Shown here one piece after another: positions 18,505-27,417 of a DNA stretch of 64,000 nucleotides; position 1 is the first letter of the stretch, and each line of letters starts with the position of its first letter. Source of the stretch: Flavobacterium sp. (GTDB lineage: Bacteria > Bacteroidota > Bacteroidia > Flavobacteriales > Flavobacteriaceae). The notes under the pieces were generated by a model. The model was not told where the DNA came from and searched no databases. It saw nothing but the letters and a program-made list of their open reading frames with translations. A program made the position numbers and the translations under genes. The stretch is taken from the NCBI RefSeq assembly GCF_027484705.1, contig NZ_JAIXSL010000010.1, positions 1-64,000 on the forward strand, given 5' to 3'.

Positions 18505-19200
18505 CTATTGCAATTGTTTTTTCAGTTCATCTTCACTCATAAACCCTAAATGCTTCCATTTCAAAGTAGCTCCTTCATAGTATAAAAGTGCCGGAAGTTC
18601 ATCCAGTTTCAATTCCGAAATCAGGGTTTTATTTTCATCGGCATTCAAACGTACGATATTGATTTTACCTTTCATATCGGTTTGCATTTGCTTGATGTAA
18701 GGCGCCATTTTTTTGCAAGGCTCACACCAATCGGCATAAAAATTAACCAACACTTTTGGATCGGCTTTGAGCAAATCGCCATATTCCTGAGAACACATTC
18801 CAATGATTTTATCGGAAGGTTTTGCGAGTCCGGCGGCGTTCCATTTCATAATACCACCTTGTAAATCATATACTTTAGTAAAACCTAAATCAACCAATTT
18901 GTCAGAAGCTTTTTTGCTGCGTCCGCCGACCATACAATACACAAAAACAGGTTTGGTCTTGTCGAGTTTTTCGGCTTTGGTGGCAAAATCGTCACCGTTC
19001 CAGTTGATGTTTTGGGCGTTGTCTAAATGCTGGCTTGCATATTCTTCAGGAGTTCGCACATCGATGACCTGAGCATTCGGTGTAGCTTTAATTTTTTCGG
19101 CAAAAACCGCAGGCGCTACATTTTCATAAGCTTGATTTTGCGCGTGGCACGAAAAAAGTAAAAAACTCAAAAAGAGCAGTATGGGATGTTGAACTTTCAT
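18505..19200 (-). CDS. Exported rhodanese-thioredoxin fusion protein
   Basis: 231 residues. A lipobox-like signal (LLFLSFLLFSC) predicts an envelope lipoprotein. Residues about 30-125 form a rhodanese domain with the active-site cysteine in YCMVGGRSKK. Residues about 130-231 form a thioredoxin domain with the redox motif WCEPC. The pairing suggests periplasmic sulfur-transfer or thiol-redox work; this combination occurs in Bacteroidetes, but I know of no defined substrate. It is the first gene of the compact DUF2461-glycosyltransferase-asnB run. Confidence 0.88.
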   Translation of the reverse strand: MKVQHPILLFLSFLLFSCHAQNQAYENVAPAVFAEKIKATPNAQVIDVRTPEEYASQHLDNAQNINWNGDDFATKAEKLDKTKPVFVYCMVGGRSKKASDKLVDLGFTKVYDLQGGIMKWNAAGLAKPSDKIIGMCSQEYGDLLKADPKVLVNFYADWCEPCKKMAPYIKQMQTDMKGKINIVRLNADENKTLISELKLDELPALLYYEGATLKWKHLGFMSEDELKKQLQ

Positions 19201-19271
19201 AGCAATCTTTTTAAAAAAGGCATCGCAAAATTACTCAATTTTTGATACCGTAAAATAAATTTACCTTTAAT

Positions 19272-20351
19272 TTATAAGTTAAATATTTTGTAGCTCTGAT
19301 GCGTCATTTTGACAATATTCTCGGTGCGTTCCGGGTGCGTGTCCGATATGAACAACTGCCCGAATTCGTCATTGTTGACCATAGCTACAATTTTGCTGAC
19401 GCGGTTTTCATCGAGTTTGTCAAAAATGTCATCAAACAGCAGCACAGGTTTTTCGCCGCATTGCTTTTTGATAAATTCGAACTGCGCGAGTTTTAAAGCA
19501 ATCAGAAATGATTTTTGCTGGCCTTGCGAACCGAATTTCTTGATCGGGAAACCATCAATCTCAAACGAAAGATCATCTTTGTGTATGCCGGTTGTAGTGT
19601 AATAAACGATGCGGTCTTTAGCCAAGTTTTCTTCTAGCAACTGCAACAATCCCTTTTCGTGCAACTGGCTTTCATAAACCAACTGCACCGATTCCTCGGA
19701 ACCTGTGACGGCTTGATGATGCTGGTTGAAAATCGGAATGAACTCAGCTAAAAAATGCTTTCTTTTCTCAAAAATCGCGTGTCCGAGTTCGTGCAATTGT
19801 TCGTTGTAAATCGACAACGTGTCATTTTCAAAAACGTGATTGAGCGCAAAATATTTGAGTAACGCATTGCGCTGCTGCAGGATTTTCTGGTATTGTATTA
19901 ATTGCTGAAGATAATTCGAATCGGATTGCGAAATCACCGTATCCATAAATTTTCTGCGGGTTTCACTGCCTTCCACAATTAGGTCGCGATCGGCTGGTGA
20001 AATGATCACAAGCGGAATCAATCCGATGTGGTCGGAGAATTTCTCATAAAGTTTGCCGTTGCGTTTGAGGATTTTTTTCTGACTTTTCTTCAAACTGCAA
20101 ACAATCTGTTCGGTTCTACCTTTAATTTCAAACGTGCCGTCAATCACGAAAAACTCTTCGCCATGCTTAATGTTTTGCACCGCCAACGGATTGAAATAGC
20201 TCTTTCCGTATGCCAAATGGTAAATCGCATCGAGCACATTGGTTTTCCCGACACCGTTTTTTCCGACAAAACAGTTGATCTTGTCGTCGAATTCGAAATC
20301 GGCTTCCGAAAAATTTTTATAATTGAATAAAGCGATTGATTTTAAATACAT
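19272..20351 (-). CDS. recF: DNA replication and repair protein RecF
   Basis: SMC-like ATPase that loads RecA at gapped DNA during recombinational repair, cytoplasmic. 359 residues. Walker [10 protein letters not shown] near residue 30, the ABC-type signature GSQGQQKS near 283, and Walker [13 protein letters not shown] near 303 are all intact. [14 protein letters not shown] is the usual RecF start. It is divergent from the TPR protein at 20590, with a 238-base promoter region between them. Confidence 0.96.
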   Translation of the reverse strand: MYLKSIALFNYKNFSEADFEFDDKINCFVGKNGVGKTNVLDAIYHLAYGKSYFNPLAVQNIKHGEEFFVIDGTFEIKGRTEQIVCSLKKSQKKILKRNGKLYEKFSDHIGLIPLVIISPADRDLIVEGSETRRKFMDTVISQSDSNYLQQLIQYQKILQQRNALLKYFALNHVFENDTLSIYNEQLHELGHAIFEKRKHFLAEFIPIFNQHHQAVTGSEESVQLVYESQLHEKGLLQLLEENLAKDRIVYYTTTGIHKDDLSFEIDGFPIKKFGSQGQQKSFLIALKLAQFEFIKKQCGEKPVLLFDDIFDKLDENRVSKIVAMVNNDEFGQLFISDTHPERTENIVKMTHQSYKIFNL

Positions 20352-20536
20352 GGAACTAGCAAAAGCATTATATTTACTGAGGAATTAACGTTTTCTAAGC
20401 GGCTGCAAATTATTGAAAATTATCGATAAAATGGCTGTTAAAAAAATTTCTGTTCCAAAAAAAAACCACCGAAACAAACACGAATTGGCAAACCAGCCAC
20501 AGTATTTGAAAAATTTTAATATAAAATCAATTTTTT

Positions 20537-20568
20537 TTGCGTGGGATAGAATAAAAATTTTATTTTTG
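20537..20568 (+). promoter_or_regulatory. Bacteroidetes promoter (TTG, 21-base spacer, TATTTTTG)
   Basis: TTG at 20537-20539 and TATTTTTG at 20561-20568, 22 bases upstream of the TPR membrane protein start. It is a good match to the housekeeping sigma factor consensus of this phylum. Confidence 0.65.
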
Positions 20569-20589
20569 CGGCTCACTAATTTAAAATAA

Positions 20590-21375
20590 ATGGCAACATA
20601 TAATAAGAGAGGTTATAAAGCTCCAAAGGAAAAAGTTGAAAACGACAATGCTTTTATCGAAGAAGATGTAAAAGTTGATGAAAAAGACAGTACCACCGCC
20701 GGTGTTTTTAACTCTTTAGACCAAACCGCTTCCAAAACTGAGGAATGGGTTGCTAACAATCAGAAATATATCTTTGGTGTTGTAGCCGCTATCGCTTTGG
20801 TGACGGTGGGTTATTTAATGTATCAGAAATTCATCGTTCAACCTAAAGAAGACGAAGCCGCAAACGAAATGTTTGATGCGCAGCAGAACTTCCAGAAAGC
20901 GGTTGATGCTACGAAAAGCACTGATTCTTTGTTCAATTTAGCGTTGAATGGAGAAAAAGGAAAATCAGGATTTAAAGCGATTGCTGAAAATTATTCAGGA
21001 ACTGCTGCCGGAAACTTGGCTAATTATTATGCGGGTATCGCTTATTTAAATACCGGTAAATACACTGAAGCGATCACTTCATTGGAAAGCTTCAAATCAG
21101 ATGACGCGATCTTAAGCACTTTGGCTGTTGGGGCGATTGGTGATGCTTATGCGCAGAAAAAACAACAAGACAAGGCGTTAGAGCAATATGTAAAAGCGTC
21201 TGAAATGAACAAAAACGACTTGACTACGCCGCGTTTTTTAATGAAAGCCGGACAAACTGCTTTGGCTTTGGGTAAAAAAGCGGATGCGTTGAAATATTTC
21301 ACAGAAATCAAAGAAAAATACGAAAGCACTCCTGAAGGTTCTACCGTCGATGCTTTGATTGGTTTGGCACAATAA
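20590..21375 (+). CDS. TPR-containing single-pass membrane protein
   Basis: 261 residues. A charged cytoplasmic N terminus (MATYNKRGYKAPKEKVE) is followed by one transmembrane helix (about residues 62-80, YIFGVVAAIALVTVGYLMY). A TPR-like periplasmic domain follows, for example LANYYAGIAYLNTGKYTEAI and VGAIGDAYAQKKQQDKALEQYVKAS. The arrangement resembles YfgM-type proteins associated with envelope protein quality control. Its function here is unproven. ribH follows after 69 bases and mutL after that; the gene order is compatible with a loose operon. Confidence 0.8.
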   Translation: MATYNKRGYKAPKEKVENDNAFIEEDVKVDEKDSTTAGVFNSLDQTASKTEEWVANNQKYIFGVVAAIALVTVGYLMYQKFIVQPKEDEAANEMFDAQQNFQKAVDATKSTDSLFNLALNGEKGKSGFKAIAENYSGTAAGNLANYYAGIAYLNTGKYTEAITSLESFKSDDAILSTLAVGAIGDAYAQKKQQDKALEQYVKASEMNKNDLTTPRFLMKAGQTALALGKKADALKYFTEIKEKYESTPEGSTVDALIGLAQ

Positions 21376-21444
21376 TTCTAGATTTCTGATTCAGGTTTTA
21401 AATCTAAACAGTCTTAAAATCTAATCTTTTAAATCTTTAATAAA

Positions 21445-22014
21445 ATGGCTACAGCTAATAAAAATTTATCCAATTACGATAAAAAAACAATCCCAAATGC
21501 GAAAGATTTTCGGTTTGGGATTGTTGTTTCTGAATGGAACGATCACGTCACCAATGGCTTATTTTCGGGTGCCGAAGCAGCATTAATTGATTGTGGTGCG
21601 GCGCCGCAAAACATCCTCCGCTGGAACGTTCCCGGAAGTTTTGAACTGATTTACGGTTCGAAAAAAATGATTGAAACCCAAAGCGTCGATGTTGTGATTG
21701 CAATCGGTTGCGTCATCAAAGGCGAGACCATGCATTTCGAATTTGTCTGCGACGGCGTTACGCAAGGCATCAAAGATCTCAACGTTTTATCGGATGTTCC
21801 TGTGATTTTTTGCATGCTCACCGACAACAACGAACAACAATCGATTGACCGAAGCGGTGGCATCCACGGCAATAAAGGAACAGAAGCTGCGATTGCCGCA
21901 ATCAAAATGGCTTATCTTCGAGAACTGGCCAGCAGAAATTACCAGCTCAACCAACAGGAAATCACTTCTGGGCAATTCCAGATTGAAGACAAAACCCTCA
22001 AACTCGAAGAATAG
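21445..22014 (+). CDS. ribH: 6,7-dimethyl-8-ribityllumazine synthase
   Basis: Penultimate enzyme of riboflavin synthesis, condensing 5-amino-6-ribitylamino-uracil with dihydroxybutanone phosphate. 189 residues; the family is usually about 155-165 and the extra residues are at the C-terminal tail (LNQQEITSGQFQIEDKTLKL). Key motifs: RFGIVVSEWND near residue 23, WNVPGSFEL near 54, and GCVIKGETMHFEFV near 91 with the catalytic histidine in THMHFE-type context. No other rib gene is nearby. Confidence 0.95.
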   Translation: MATANKNLSNYDKKTIPNAKDFRFGIVVSEWNDHVTNGLFSGAEAALIDCGAAPQNILRWNVPGSFELIYGSKKMIETQSVDVVIAIGCVIKGETMHFEFVCDGVTQGIKDLNVLSDVPVIFCMLTDNNEQQSIDRSGGIHGNKGTEAAIAAIKMAYLRELASRNYQLNQQEITSGQFQIEDKTLKLEE

Positions 22015-22038
22015 TTTTAATCGATTAACCATCATACG

Positions 22039-22066
22039 AAACCTGCTTTTTACGAGTAGGTTTTTT
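22039..22066 (+). terminator. Probable terminator after ribH
   Basis: AAACCT (22039-22044) pairs with AGGTTT (22058-22063), followed by further T residues. The stem is short, so this is moderate evidence. Confidence 0.5.
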
Positions 22067-22111
22067 GTTTTTTATGATAAACTTGGCTGTAAAAGCTAAT
22101 GGAAATTAGTT

Positions 22112-22119
22112 AAATTTGT
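22112..22119 (+). promoter_or_regulatory. -7 promoter element (TAAATTTG) for mutL
   Basis: Fits TAnnTTTG and lies 38 bases before the mutL start, after the probable ribH terminator. A TTG occurs at 22084-22086. Confidence 0.5.
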
Positions 22120-22157
22120 ACGCCTTGCAAAAAATAAAGTAACCATCAAATAGCACC

Positions 22158-24029
22158 ATGTCGAGCATCATTCAGCTTCTTCCCGATCACGTTGCCAACC
22201 AGATTGCCGCCGGCGAAGTGGTGCAGCGTCCCGCATCCGTCGTAAAAGAACTGCTCGAAAATGCCGTGGATGCCAAGGCTACCGATATCAAACTCATCAT
22301 CAAAGATGCCGGAAAAACACTGATTCAGGTCGTTGACAATGGCTTGGGAATGAGCGTGACCGACGCACGTCTGTGTTTCGAAAGACACGCGACTTCCAAA
22401 ATCCGTCTGGCTGAAGATTTGTTTAAACTGCATACTAAAGGATTCCGCGGCGAAGCCTTAGCGTCGATTGCCGCCATTGCCCATGTCGAACTCAAAACCA
22501 AACAGGAACAGGAAGAACTTGGCACGCACATCATCATCGAAGGCAGTAAATTCCTGTCGCAGGATGTTGCGGTGTTGCCCAATGGTACTTCATTTTCCGT
22601 AAAAAACCTGTTTTTCAATATTCCGGCGCGACGCAATTTCTTAAAGTCCGATACGATTGAATTCCGCCATATCGTCGATGAATTTCAGCGTGTGGCCCTC
22701 GCCCATCCGAACATTCATTTCGCTTTTTACCACAATGGCAATGAAGTGTATATTTTGCCGGCGAGCAATTCCAGACAAAGAATCGTAACTATTTTCGCGG
22801 GAAAGACCAATGAAAAACTAGTTCCGGTACAGGAAGAAACCGACATCCTCACGATTGATGGTTTTGTAGGCAAACCTGAATTTTCGAAAAAGAGCAAAGG
22901 CGAACAGTTTTTCTTTGTGAACGACCGGTTCATCAAAAGCGGTTATTTGCACCATGCGCTGATGAATGCTTATGAAGGTTTGCTCAAGGAAGGTGCGCAG
23001 CCAAGTTATTTCCTGTTTTTGAATGTACCGCCGAACACCATCGATATCAACATTCATCCGACTAAAACCGAAATCAAGTTTGATGACGAGCAGGCTTTGT
23101 ATGCGATATTGCGATCTTCAATCAAACACAGTTTAGGACAATTCAACGTCGCTCCTATTTTAGATTTTGACCGCGATGCCAATTTAGATACGCCTTACCA
23201 TTATAAAAATACCGAAGCGGCTTACCCGACGATTCAGGTCGATGGCAATTACAATCCTTTTGCGGACGAAAAACCCACGAGAAGTCATGGCGGCGAAAAA
23301 TCAAAATCGAGAAAACACAGTTACAACGAAAATGTTTCCGCTTCATGGGAAAGCCTTTATGTCGGCCTAAAAGACGATATTGACAGCGTTTCAGAAGCAG
23401 GCATGCAGTTTGAAAGCGAAGATTTGACCGCGCCTTTATTCGGCGAGAATGAAATCGAACAACAAAGCAACAAAACGTACCAAATCAACCGCAAATACAT
23501 CGTCAATCCGATCAAATCGGGAATGGTCATCGTCGATCAACAACGTGCGCATCAGCGCATTCTTTATGAACAGTTTCTTACAAACATGACGGTTCAGCAC
23601 GCTTCAAGCCAGCAGTTGTTGTTTCCTTTGCATTTGTATTTCTCGACCAACGAAATGGAACTGATCCGCGAATTGCAACTCGCTTTATCAAACACCGGAT
23701 TTGTATTCGAATCAACCAACGAAGATAATATTATAATTTCAGGAATTCCAGCGAACATTACCGAAAGCGAAGTCAATGCGGTGCTCGAACAACTGTTGCG
23801 CGATTTGCAGCATGGCGTACCCGAGAACAGCTTCAGCCAAAATGATACGATCGCCAAATCGATGGCCAAAAGCCTCGCAGTCAAAAACGGAACTTATTTA
23901 ACCGAAAAGGAACAGGAAAACCTTGTGAACGGCTTATTCGCCTGCAAGGAACCGAATGTTTCTCCTTTTCAAAAACCCACGTTCATCACGATGCATGTGG
24001 AAGATTTAGACAAAAAATTCGCGCTATGA
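22158..24029 (+). CDS. mutL: DNA mismatch repair protein MutL
   Basis: 623 residues. The N-terminal GHKL ATPase motifs are intact: ELLENAVDA near residue 34, DNGLGM near 60, HATSKI near 75 and GFRGEAL near 93. The C-terminal dimerisation domain carries DQQRAHQRILYE near residue 455, where endonuclease-type MutL proteins have DQHAxxERxxYE. The histidine and the first glutamate are both replaced here by glutamine. The usual CPHGRP-type motif near the end reads SPFQKPTF. Nicking activity is therefore doubtful. It overlaps the first rhomboid gene by four bases (ATGA), indicating translational coupling. Confidence 0.95.
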   Translation: MSSIIQLLPDHVANQIAAGEVVQRPASVVKELLENAVDAKATDIKLIIKDAGKTLIQVVDNGLGMSVTDARLCFERHATSKIRLAEDLFKLHTKGFRGEALASIAAIAHVELKTKQEQEELGTHIIIEGSKFLSQDVAVLPNGTSFSVKNLFFNIPARRNFLKSDTIEFRHIVDEFQRVALAHPNIHFAFYHNGNEVYILPASNSRQRIVTIFAGKTNEKLVPVQEETDILTIDGFVGKPEFSKKSKGEQFFFVNDRFIKSGYLHHALMNAYEGLLKEGAQPSYFLFLNVPPNTIDINIHPTKTEIKFDDEQALYAILRSSIKHSLGQFNVAPILDFDRDANLDTPYHYKNTEAAYPTIQVDGNYNPFADEKPTRSHGGEKSKSRKHSYNENVSASWESLYVGLKDDIDSVSEAGMQFESEDLTAPLFGENEIEQQSNKTYQINRKYIVNPIKSGMVIVDQQRAHQRILYEQFLTNMTVQHASSQQLLFPLHLYFSTNEMELIRELQLALSNTGFVFESTNEDNIIISGIPANITESEVNAVLEQLLRDLQHGVPENSFSQNDTIAKSMAKSLAVKNGTYLTEKEQENLVNGLFACKEPNVSPFQKPTFITMHVEDLDKKFAL

Positions 24030-24775
24030 TGCAGATTACCCCTACGGTCAAACAATTGTTGATCATCAATGTTTTGTTTTTTATCGGAACCCAATTTGTG
24101 GGTGAACAGGCCTACGATTATTTATCGCTTTTCTTTTTTGAGAATGCGAAATTCCAGTATTGGCAACCGCTTACGCATATGTTTATGCACGGCGGCGTGA
24201 TGCACATCGCTTTCAACATGATTGCTTTGTATTCGTTTGGTTCGGCTTTGGAGCATTTTTGGGGTGGTAAGAAATTTTTGTTTTTCTATATTTCGTGCGG
24301 ATTGGGTGCTGCTGCCTTGCACACTTTGGTCAATTATTTTATGTTTCATCATGGCTTGAACGCTTTGATTGAGGCGGGTTTCAATCCAAAAGAAATATAT
24401 GCACTGCTCAACCAAGGGCAAATGGATACGCGTTGGGTAGACACTTTAGGCAATTCTGGTTTATCCAATTTTGCGGGATCGTTTGCTTCTCCTGCAGTTG
24501 GTGCTTCTGGTGCCATCTACGGGCTTTTAGTAGCTTTTGCGTTTATGGTTCCTAATGCGGAATTGGCGCTGATGTTCATTCCTATTCCGATCAAAGCGAA
24601 ATATTTCGTGCCTGGATTGCTGGTCGTCGATTTGATCCTGGGCGTTTCAGGAGAATCGATTTTTGGCGGTGCGAGTGGCATTGCGCATTTCGCCCACATT
24701 GGCGGCGCACTTGTCGGCTTTTTGATGATGTGGTATTGGAAGAAAACCAGTTTCAATAAGAACCGATGGAATTAA
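24026..24775 (+). CDS. Rhomboid family intramembrane serine protease 1
   Basis: 249 residues, with about six hydrophobic segments. Catalytic residues are visible: the serine in VGASGAIYG near residue 158 and the histidine in IAHFAHIGGALVGF near residue 225. HMFMHGGVMHIAFNMIALY near 50 is the conserved loop-1/TM2 signature. It cleaves membrane protein substrates within the bilayer; the substrate is unknown. It is coupled to mutL by ATGA overlap and followed by a second rhomboid gene, separated by an oligo repeat. Confidence 0.92.
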   Translation: MMQITPTVKQLLIINVLFFIGTQFVGEQAYDYLSLFFFENAKFQYWQPLTHMFMHGGVMHIAFNMIALYSFGSALEHFWGGKKFLFFYISCGLGAAALHTLVNYFMFHHGLNALIEAGFNPKEIYALLNQGQMDTRWVDTLGNSGLSNFAGSFASPAVGASGAIYGLLVAFAFMVPNAELALMFIPIPIKAKYFVPGLLVVDLILGVSGESIFGGASGIAHFAHIGGALVGFLMMWYWKKTSFNKNRWN

Positions 24776-24810
24776 AATATTGAGCCAGAATCCGAAAAGT
24801 AAAACGCGAC

Positions 24811-24849
24811 GTATCTTATAATCTTGAAGTCTTACAATCTTACAATCTA
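24811..24849. repeat. Short intergenic repeat of AATCTTACAATCTT type
   Basis: It fills the gap between the two rhomboid genes. Similar strings occur at 28970-29003 and 48994-49064. It is a low-complexity, family-specific intergenic repeat with no coding potential. Confidence 0.6.
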
Positions 24850-24854
24850 AAAAA

Positions 24855-25727
24855 ATGAATCTCTTAGACGATTTAAAGTTGCAATATAAAATGGGTGGTT
24901 TTGAACAAAAACTCATCTACTGGAATTGTGGCGTCTTCTTGTTGTCGATTTTGTTTTTCTACCAATTCCGGTTGGGTTTCTTCGATTTTCCGAATTGGAT
25001 TGCGTTGTCTTCCAACGGCATGGAAGCGTTATACAAACCGTGGACATTCCTCACATATTTCTTTTTCCACGCGGGATTTTTCCACTTGCTGTTCAATATG
25101 ATCGTATTGAATTTCGCCGGGCGGATTTTCCTGACGTTCTTCACCCAAAAACAATTGTTAGGTTTGTATTTGCTCAGCGGTATTTTCGCCGGACTGGCTT
25201 TCACTCTCATCTATAATCTTTTAAGTCCCGGAAGTAGTTCTGCCATTGTCGGCGCTTCGGGTGCGATTATGGCAATTTTAGTCGCTACGGCTACTTATTC
25301 GCCTTTTATGAATTTAAGGTTGCTGCTCATCGGGAATGTCAAGTTGTGGCAATTCACGTTTGTGATTCTATTGCTCGACCTGATTCAGATTTTTACTGAA
25401 AATACAGGCGGTCATATCGCGCATTTGGCGGGCGCTTTCTTCGGATTCTTATACATCAAACTGTTGCAGAACGGCACCGATCTGAGTAAAATAGTTTCGT
25501 TTGTTTTGGACGGAGTTTCAAATGTGACCGCTCCCAAAAAAGCAACACCGTTTAAGAAAGTACACCGAAATTACAACTCAAAACCTACCGGAAAAGTATC
25601 CAAAATCGTAACAAAAGACAAGACGCAACAACAAATCGATGAGATTTTAGACAAGATCAGTAAATCAGGTTACGACAGCCTCACCAAAGAAGAAAAGGAA
25701 TTTTTGTTTAAAGCCGGAAAACAATAA
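24855..25727 (+). CDS. Rhomboid family intramembrane serine protease 2
   Basis: 290 residues. The catalytic serine is in VGASGAIMA near residue 133, and the histidine in GHIAHLAGAFFGF near residue 188. The TM2 signature is FFHAGFFHLLFNMIVLNFAG near 73. Unlike its neighbour it has a cytoplasmic C-terminal tail of about 80 residues with lysine-rich sequence and a predicted helix (QQQIDEILDKISKSGYDSLT). The tail matches a short domain seen on Bacteroidetes rhomboids. It overlaps the downstream nuclease-fold gene by one base. Confidence 0.92.
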   Translation: MNLLDDLKLQYKMGGFEQKLIYWNCGVFLLSILFFYQFRLGFFDFPNWIALSSNGMEALYKPWTFLTYFFFHAGFFHLLFNMIVLNFAGRIFLTFFTQKQLLGLYLLSGIFAGLAFTLIYNLLSPGSSSAIVGASGAIMAILVATATYSPFMNLRLLLIGNVKLWQFTFVILLLDLIQIFTENTGGHIAHLAGAFFGFLYIKLLQNGTDLSKIVSFVLDGVSNVTAPKKATPFKKVHRNYNSKPTGKVSKIVTKDKTQQQIDEILDKISKSGYDSLTKEEKEFLFKAGKQ

Positions 25728-26776
25728 TGAAGAAACTATCATGGTTCAATAAAGGCATGTTTCTGTTCAATATAGTGTTGACTGTATTGACATTTCTGGC
25801 TTATGTGCTGCCGTTTCTTGCGCCAAAATTGTTTCCGTTGTTGTCTGTACTTACCTTGATTTTACCGTTGTTCCTGATTCTGAACGGACTGTTTTTTATC
25901 TATTGGTTAATCCAATTCAAAAAACAGATTCTTTTGTCGGGATTGGTTTTGCTGATGGGCATCACTTTCATCAACAAATTCTATAAATTTTCCGCCGTCG
26001 ACTTACCCAAAAGCGATCAGGATTTCGTCGTGATGAGTTATAATGTACGGTTGTTCAATTTGTTCAATTGGCTTCCTGATACTGATGTCGTGTCGTACAT
26101 CAAAACTTTTATCAACGACAAAAATCCTGATATTCTATGCATCCAGGAATATTCTGCCGCGGCACAAATCGACTTGAAAGTCTATCCTTACCGCTACATT
26201 TTCATGCACGGTAACAAAATCAAAACCGGACTCGCAATCTTCTCGAAATTCCCGATTATTGATGAAGGCCAACTCGTATTCCCAAAATCGAACAACAATG
26301 CCATTTTTGCCGATATCAAGAAAGGAAAAGACATCATCCGCGTGTACAATATGCAGTTGCAATCAATCAAGATTTCACCCGACGTCAATGAGATTTCCGA
26401 AAACATCGACGAGATCAATCAGGAAAAATCGCAGTTGGTGTTCAACCGCATCAGCCTTGCTTTCAGGAAACAGCAACAGCAGGCCGAGATCGTGATGAAC
26501 CATAAAAACCGTTGTGATTTCCCTGTGATTATTTGCGGTGACATGAACAACAGTCCGTATTCGTATGTATACAGAAGCATCAAAGGAAAACTTAACGACA
26601 CCTTTGAAGAAGCCGGAAGCGGTTTTGGCAACACCTACAATTTCAAATACTATCCGGCGCGGATTGACTATATTTTTGCCGACAGCAAGATGAAAGTCAA
26701 AAGTTTCGAGAGTTTCCCAGACTTTGTCAATTCCGATCATTATCCGATCATGACGCGGCTTGAGATTGTGGAGTAA
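25727..26776 (+). CDS. Membrane-anchored endonuclease/exonuclease/phosphatase family protein
   Basis: 349 residues. Two or three N-terminal transmembrane helices (about residues 8-90) anchor a C-terminal EEP domain. Its metal and catalytic motifs are MSYNVRLFN near residue 103, CIQEYS near 140, ICGDMNNSPYSY near 267 and SDHYPIMTRLEI near 337. This fold hydrolyses phosphodiesters or phosphomonoesters; a lipid, nucleic acid or inositol phosphate substrate cannot be distinguished. It is coupled to the second rhomboid gene by a one-base overlap. Its stop codon directly abuts the stop of convergent wbqC, with no gap. Confidence 0.88.
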   Translation: MKKLSWFNKGMFLFNIVLTVLTFLAYVLPFLAPKLFPLLSVLTLILPLFLILNGLFFIYWLIQFKKQILLSGLVLLMGITFINKFYKFSAVDLPKSDQDFVVMSYNVRLFNLFNWLPDTDVVSYIKTFINDKNPDILCIQEYSAAAQIDLKVYPYRYIFMHGNKIKTGLAIFSKFPIIDEGQLVFPKSNNNAIFADIKKGKDIIRVYNMQLQSIKISPDVNEISENIDEINQEKSQLVFNRISLAFRKQQQQAEIVMNHKNRCDFPVIICGDMNNSPYSYVYRSIKGKLNDTFEEAGSGFGNTYNFKYYPARIDYIFADSKMKVKSFESFPDFVNSDHYPIMTRLEIVE

Positions 26777-27388
26777 TTAGAGTGTTTGGTTTTTTAAGTA
26801 ATCGAGCGCAAAACGGCCTTCATTAAAAAGCAAATCCAAAATGCTTAGATTGTTCAGAAAACCATGCTTATCGCCGAAAACCTGCGTGTAAGGTTCGAAA
26901 ACCGAAGTATCTTTTTTACCGTTGGCGAGGTTTCTGAAATCCGTGAAATCGGTCACTTCATGAAAATATTCCTGAGTTTGATGGTATTGAAAAGGCATCC
27001 CCAAACATTTCGAAACAATTTCGATGGTTTCAAAATTCAAATCCATCATGAACGTATGTTTCTTGGTGAAAATCGGGGTGATTGCATCTTCAAAATATTC
27101 AAAAAATGGCGAAGTTCTGTAAGCTGCTTCAAGCGATTTGAAATGTTGTTTTTGCCAATCGAAAGCGGTTTCTAGTTTGACTTCTTTGGTTTTCTGATGC
27201 TTTTCTTTGGTATGTTTTATAGGAATATTCAAAAGTTGGATGCCGTTCGGACTGTAAATCATCGTCCGATTGCGGTTGGTTTGCTTCTGAAAATTATCTT
27301 CCATTTCCATAGTAATTGAATCCGCCTGCGCCATGGCAACGAAATGACTGATCGATGGAAAATAGGTTGGATGGATTAAGATGTTCAT
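26777..27388 (-). CDS. WbqC family protein
   Basis: 203 residues from ATG 27388; an in-frame TTG three codons earlier is less likely. The start MNILIHPTYFPSISHF and the motif NRTMIYSPNGIQLLNIPI match the WbqC-like family, found in O-antigen and surface polysaccharide loci and of unclear biochemical activity. YRTSPFFEYFEDAI near residue 88 is also typical. It is the last gene of the parA-parB-DUF5683-dapB-lepB run, 30 bases after lepB. Confidence 0.85.
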   Translation of the reverse strand: MNILIHPTYFPSISHFVAMAQADSITMEMEDNFQKQTNRNRTMIYSPNGIQLLNIPIKHTKEKHQKTKEVKLETAFDWQKQHFKSLEAAYRTSPFFEYFEDAITPIFTKKHTFMMDLNFETIEIVSKCLGMPFQYHQTQEYFHEVTDFTDFRNLANGKKDTSVFEPYTQVFGDKHGFLNNLSILDLLFNEGRFALDYLKNQTL

Positions 27389-27417
27389 CGTATTCAAATC
27401 AAATAAACAAATTCTTA

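Noticed and set aside
20385..20576. A 63-codon minus-strand open frame between recF and the TPR protein gene
   Set aside because: It is rich in Phe, Ile and Lys, as expected by chance in AT-rich DNA. It has no recognisable domain and overlaps the promoter region of the plus-strand gene.
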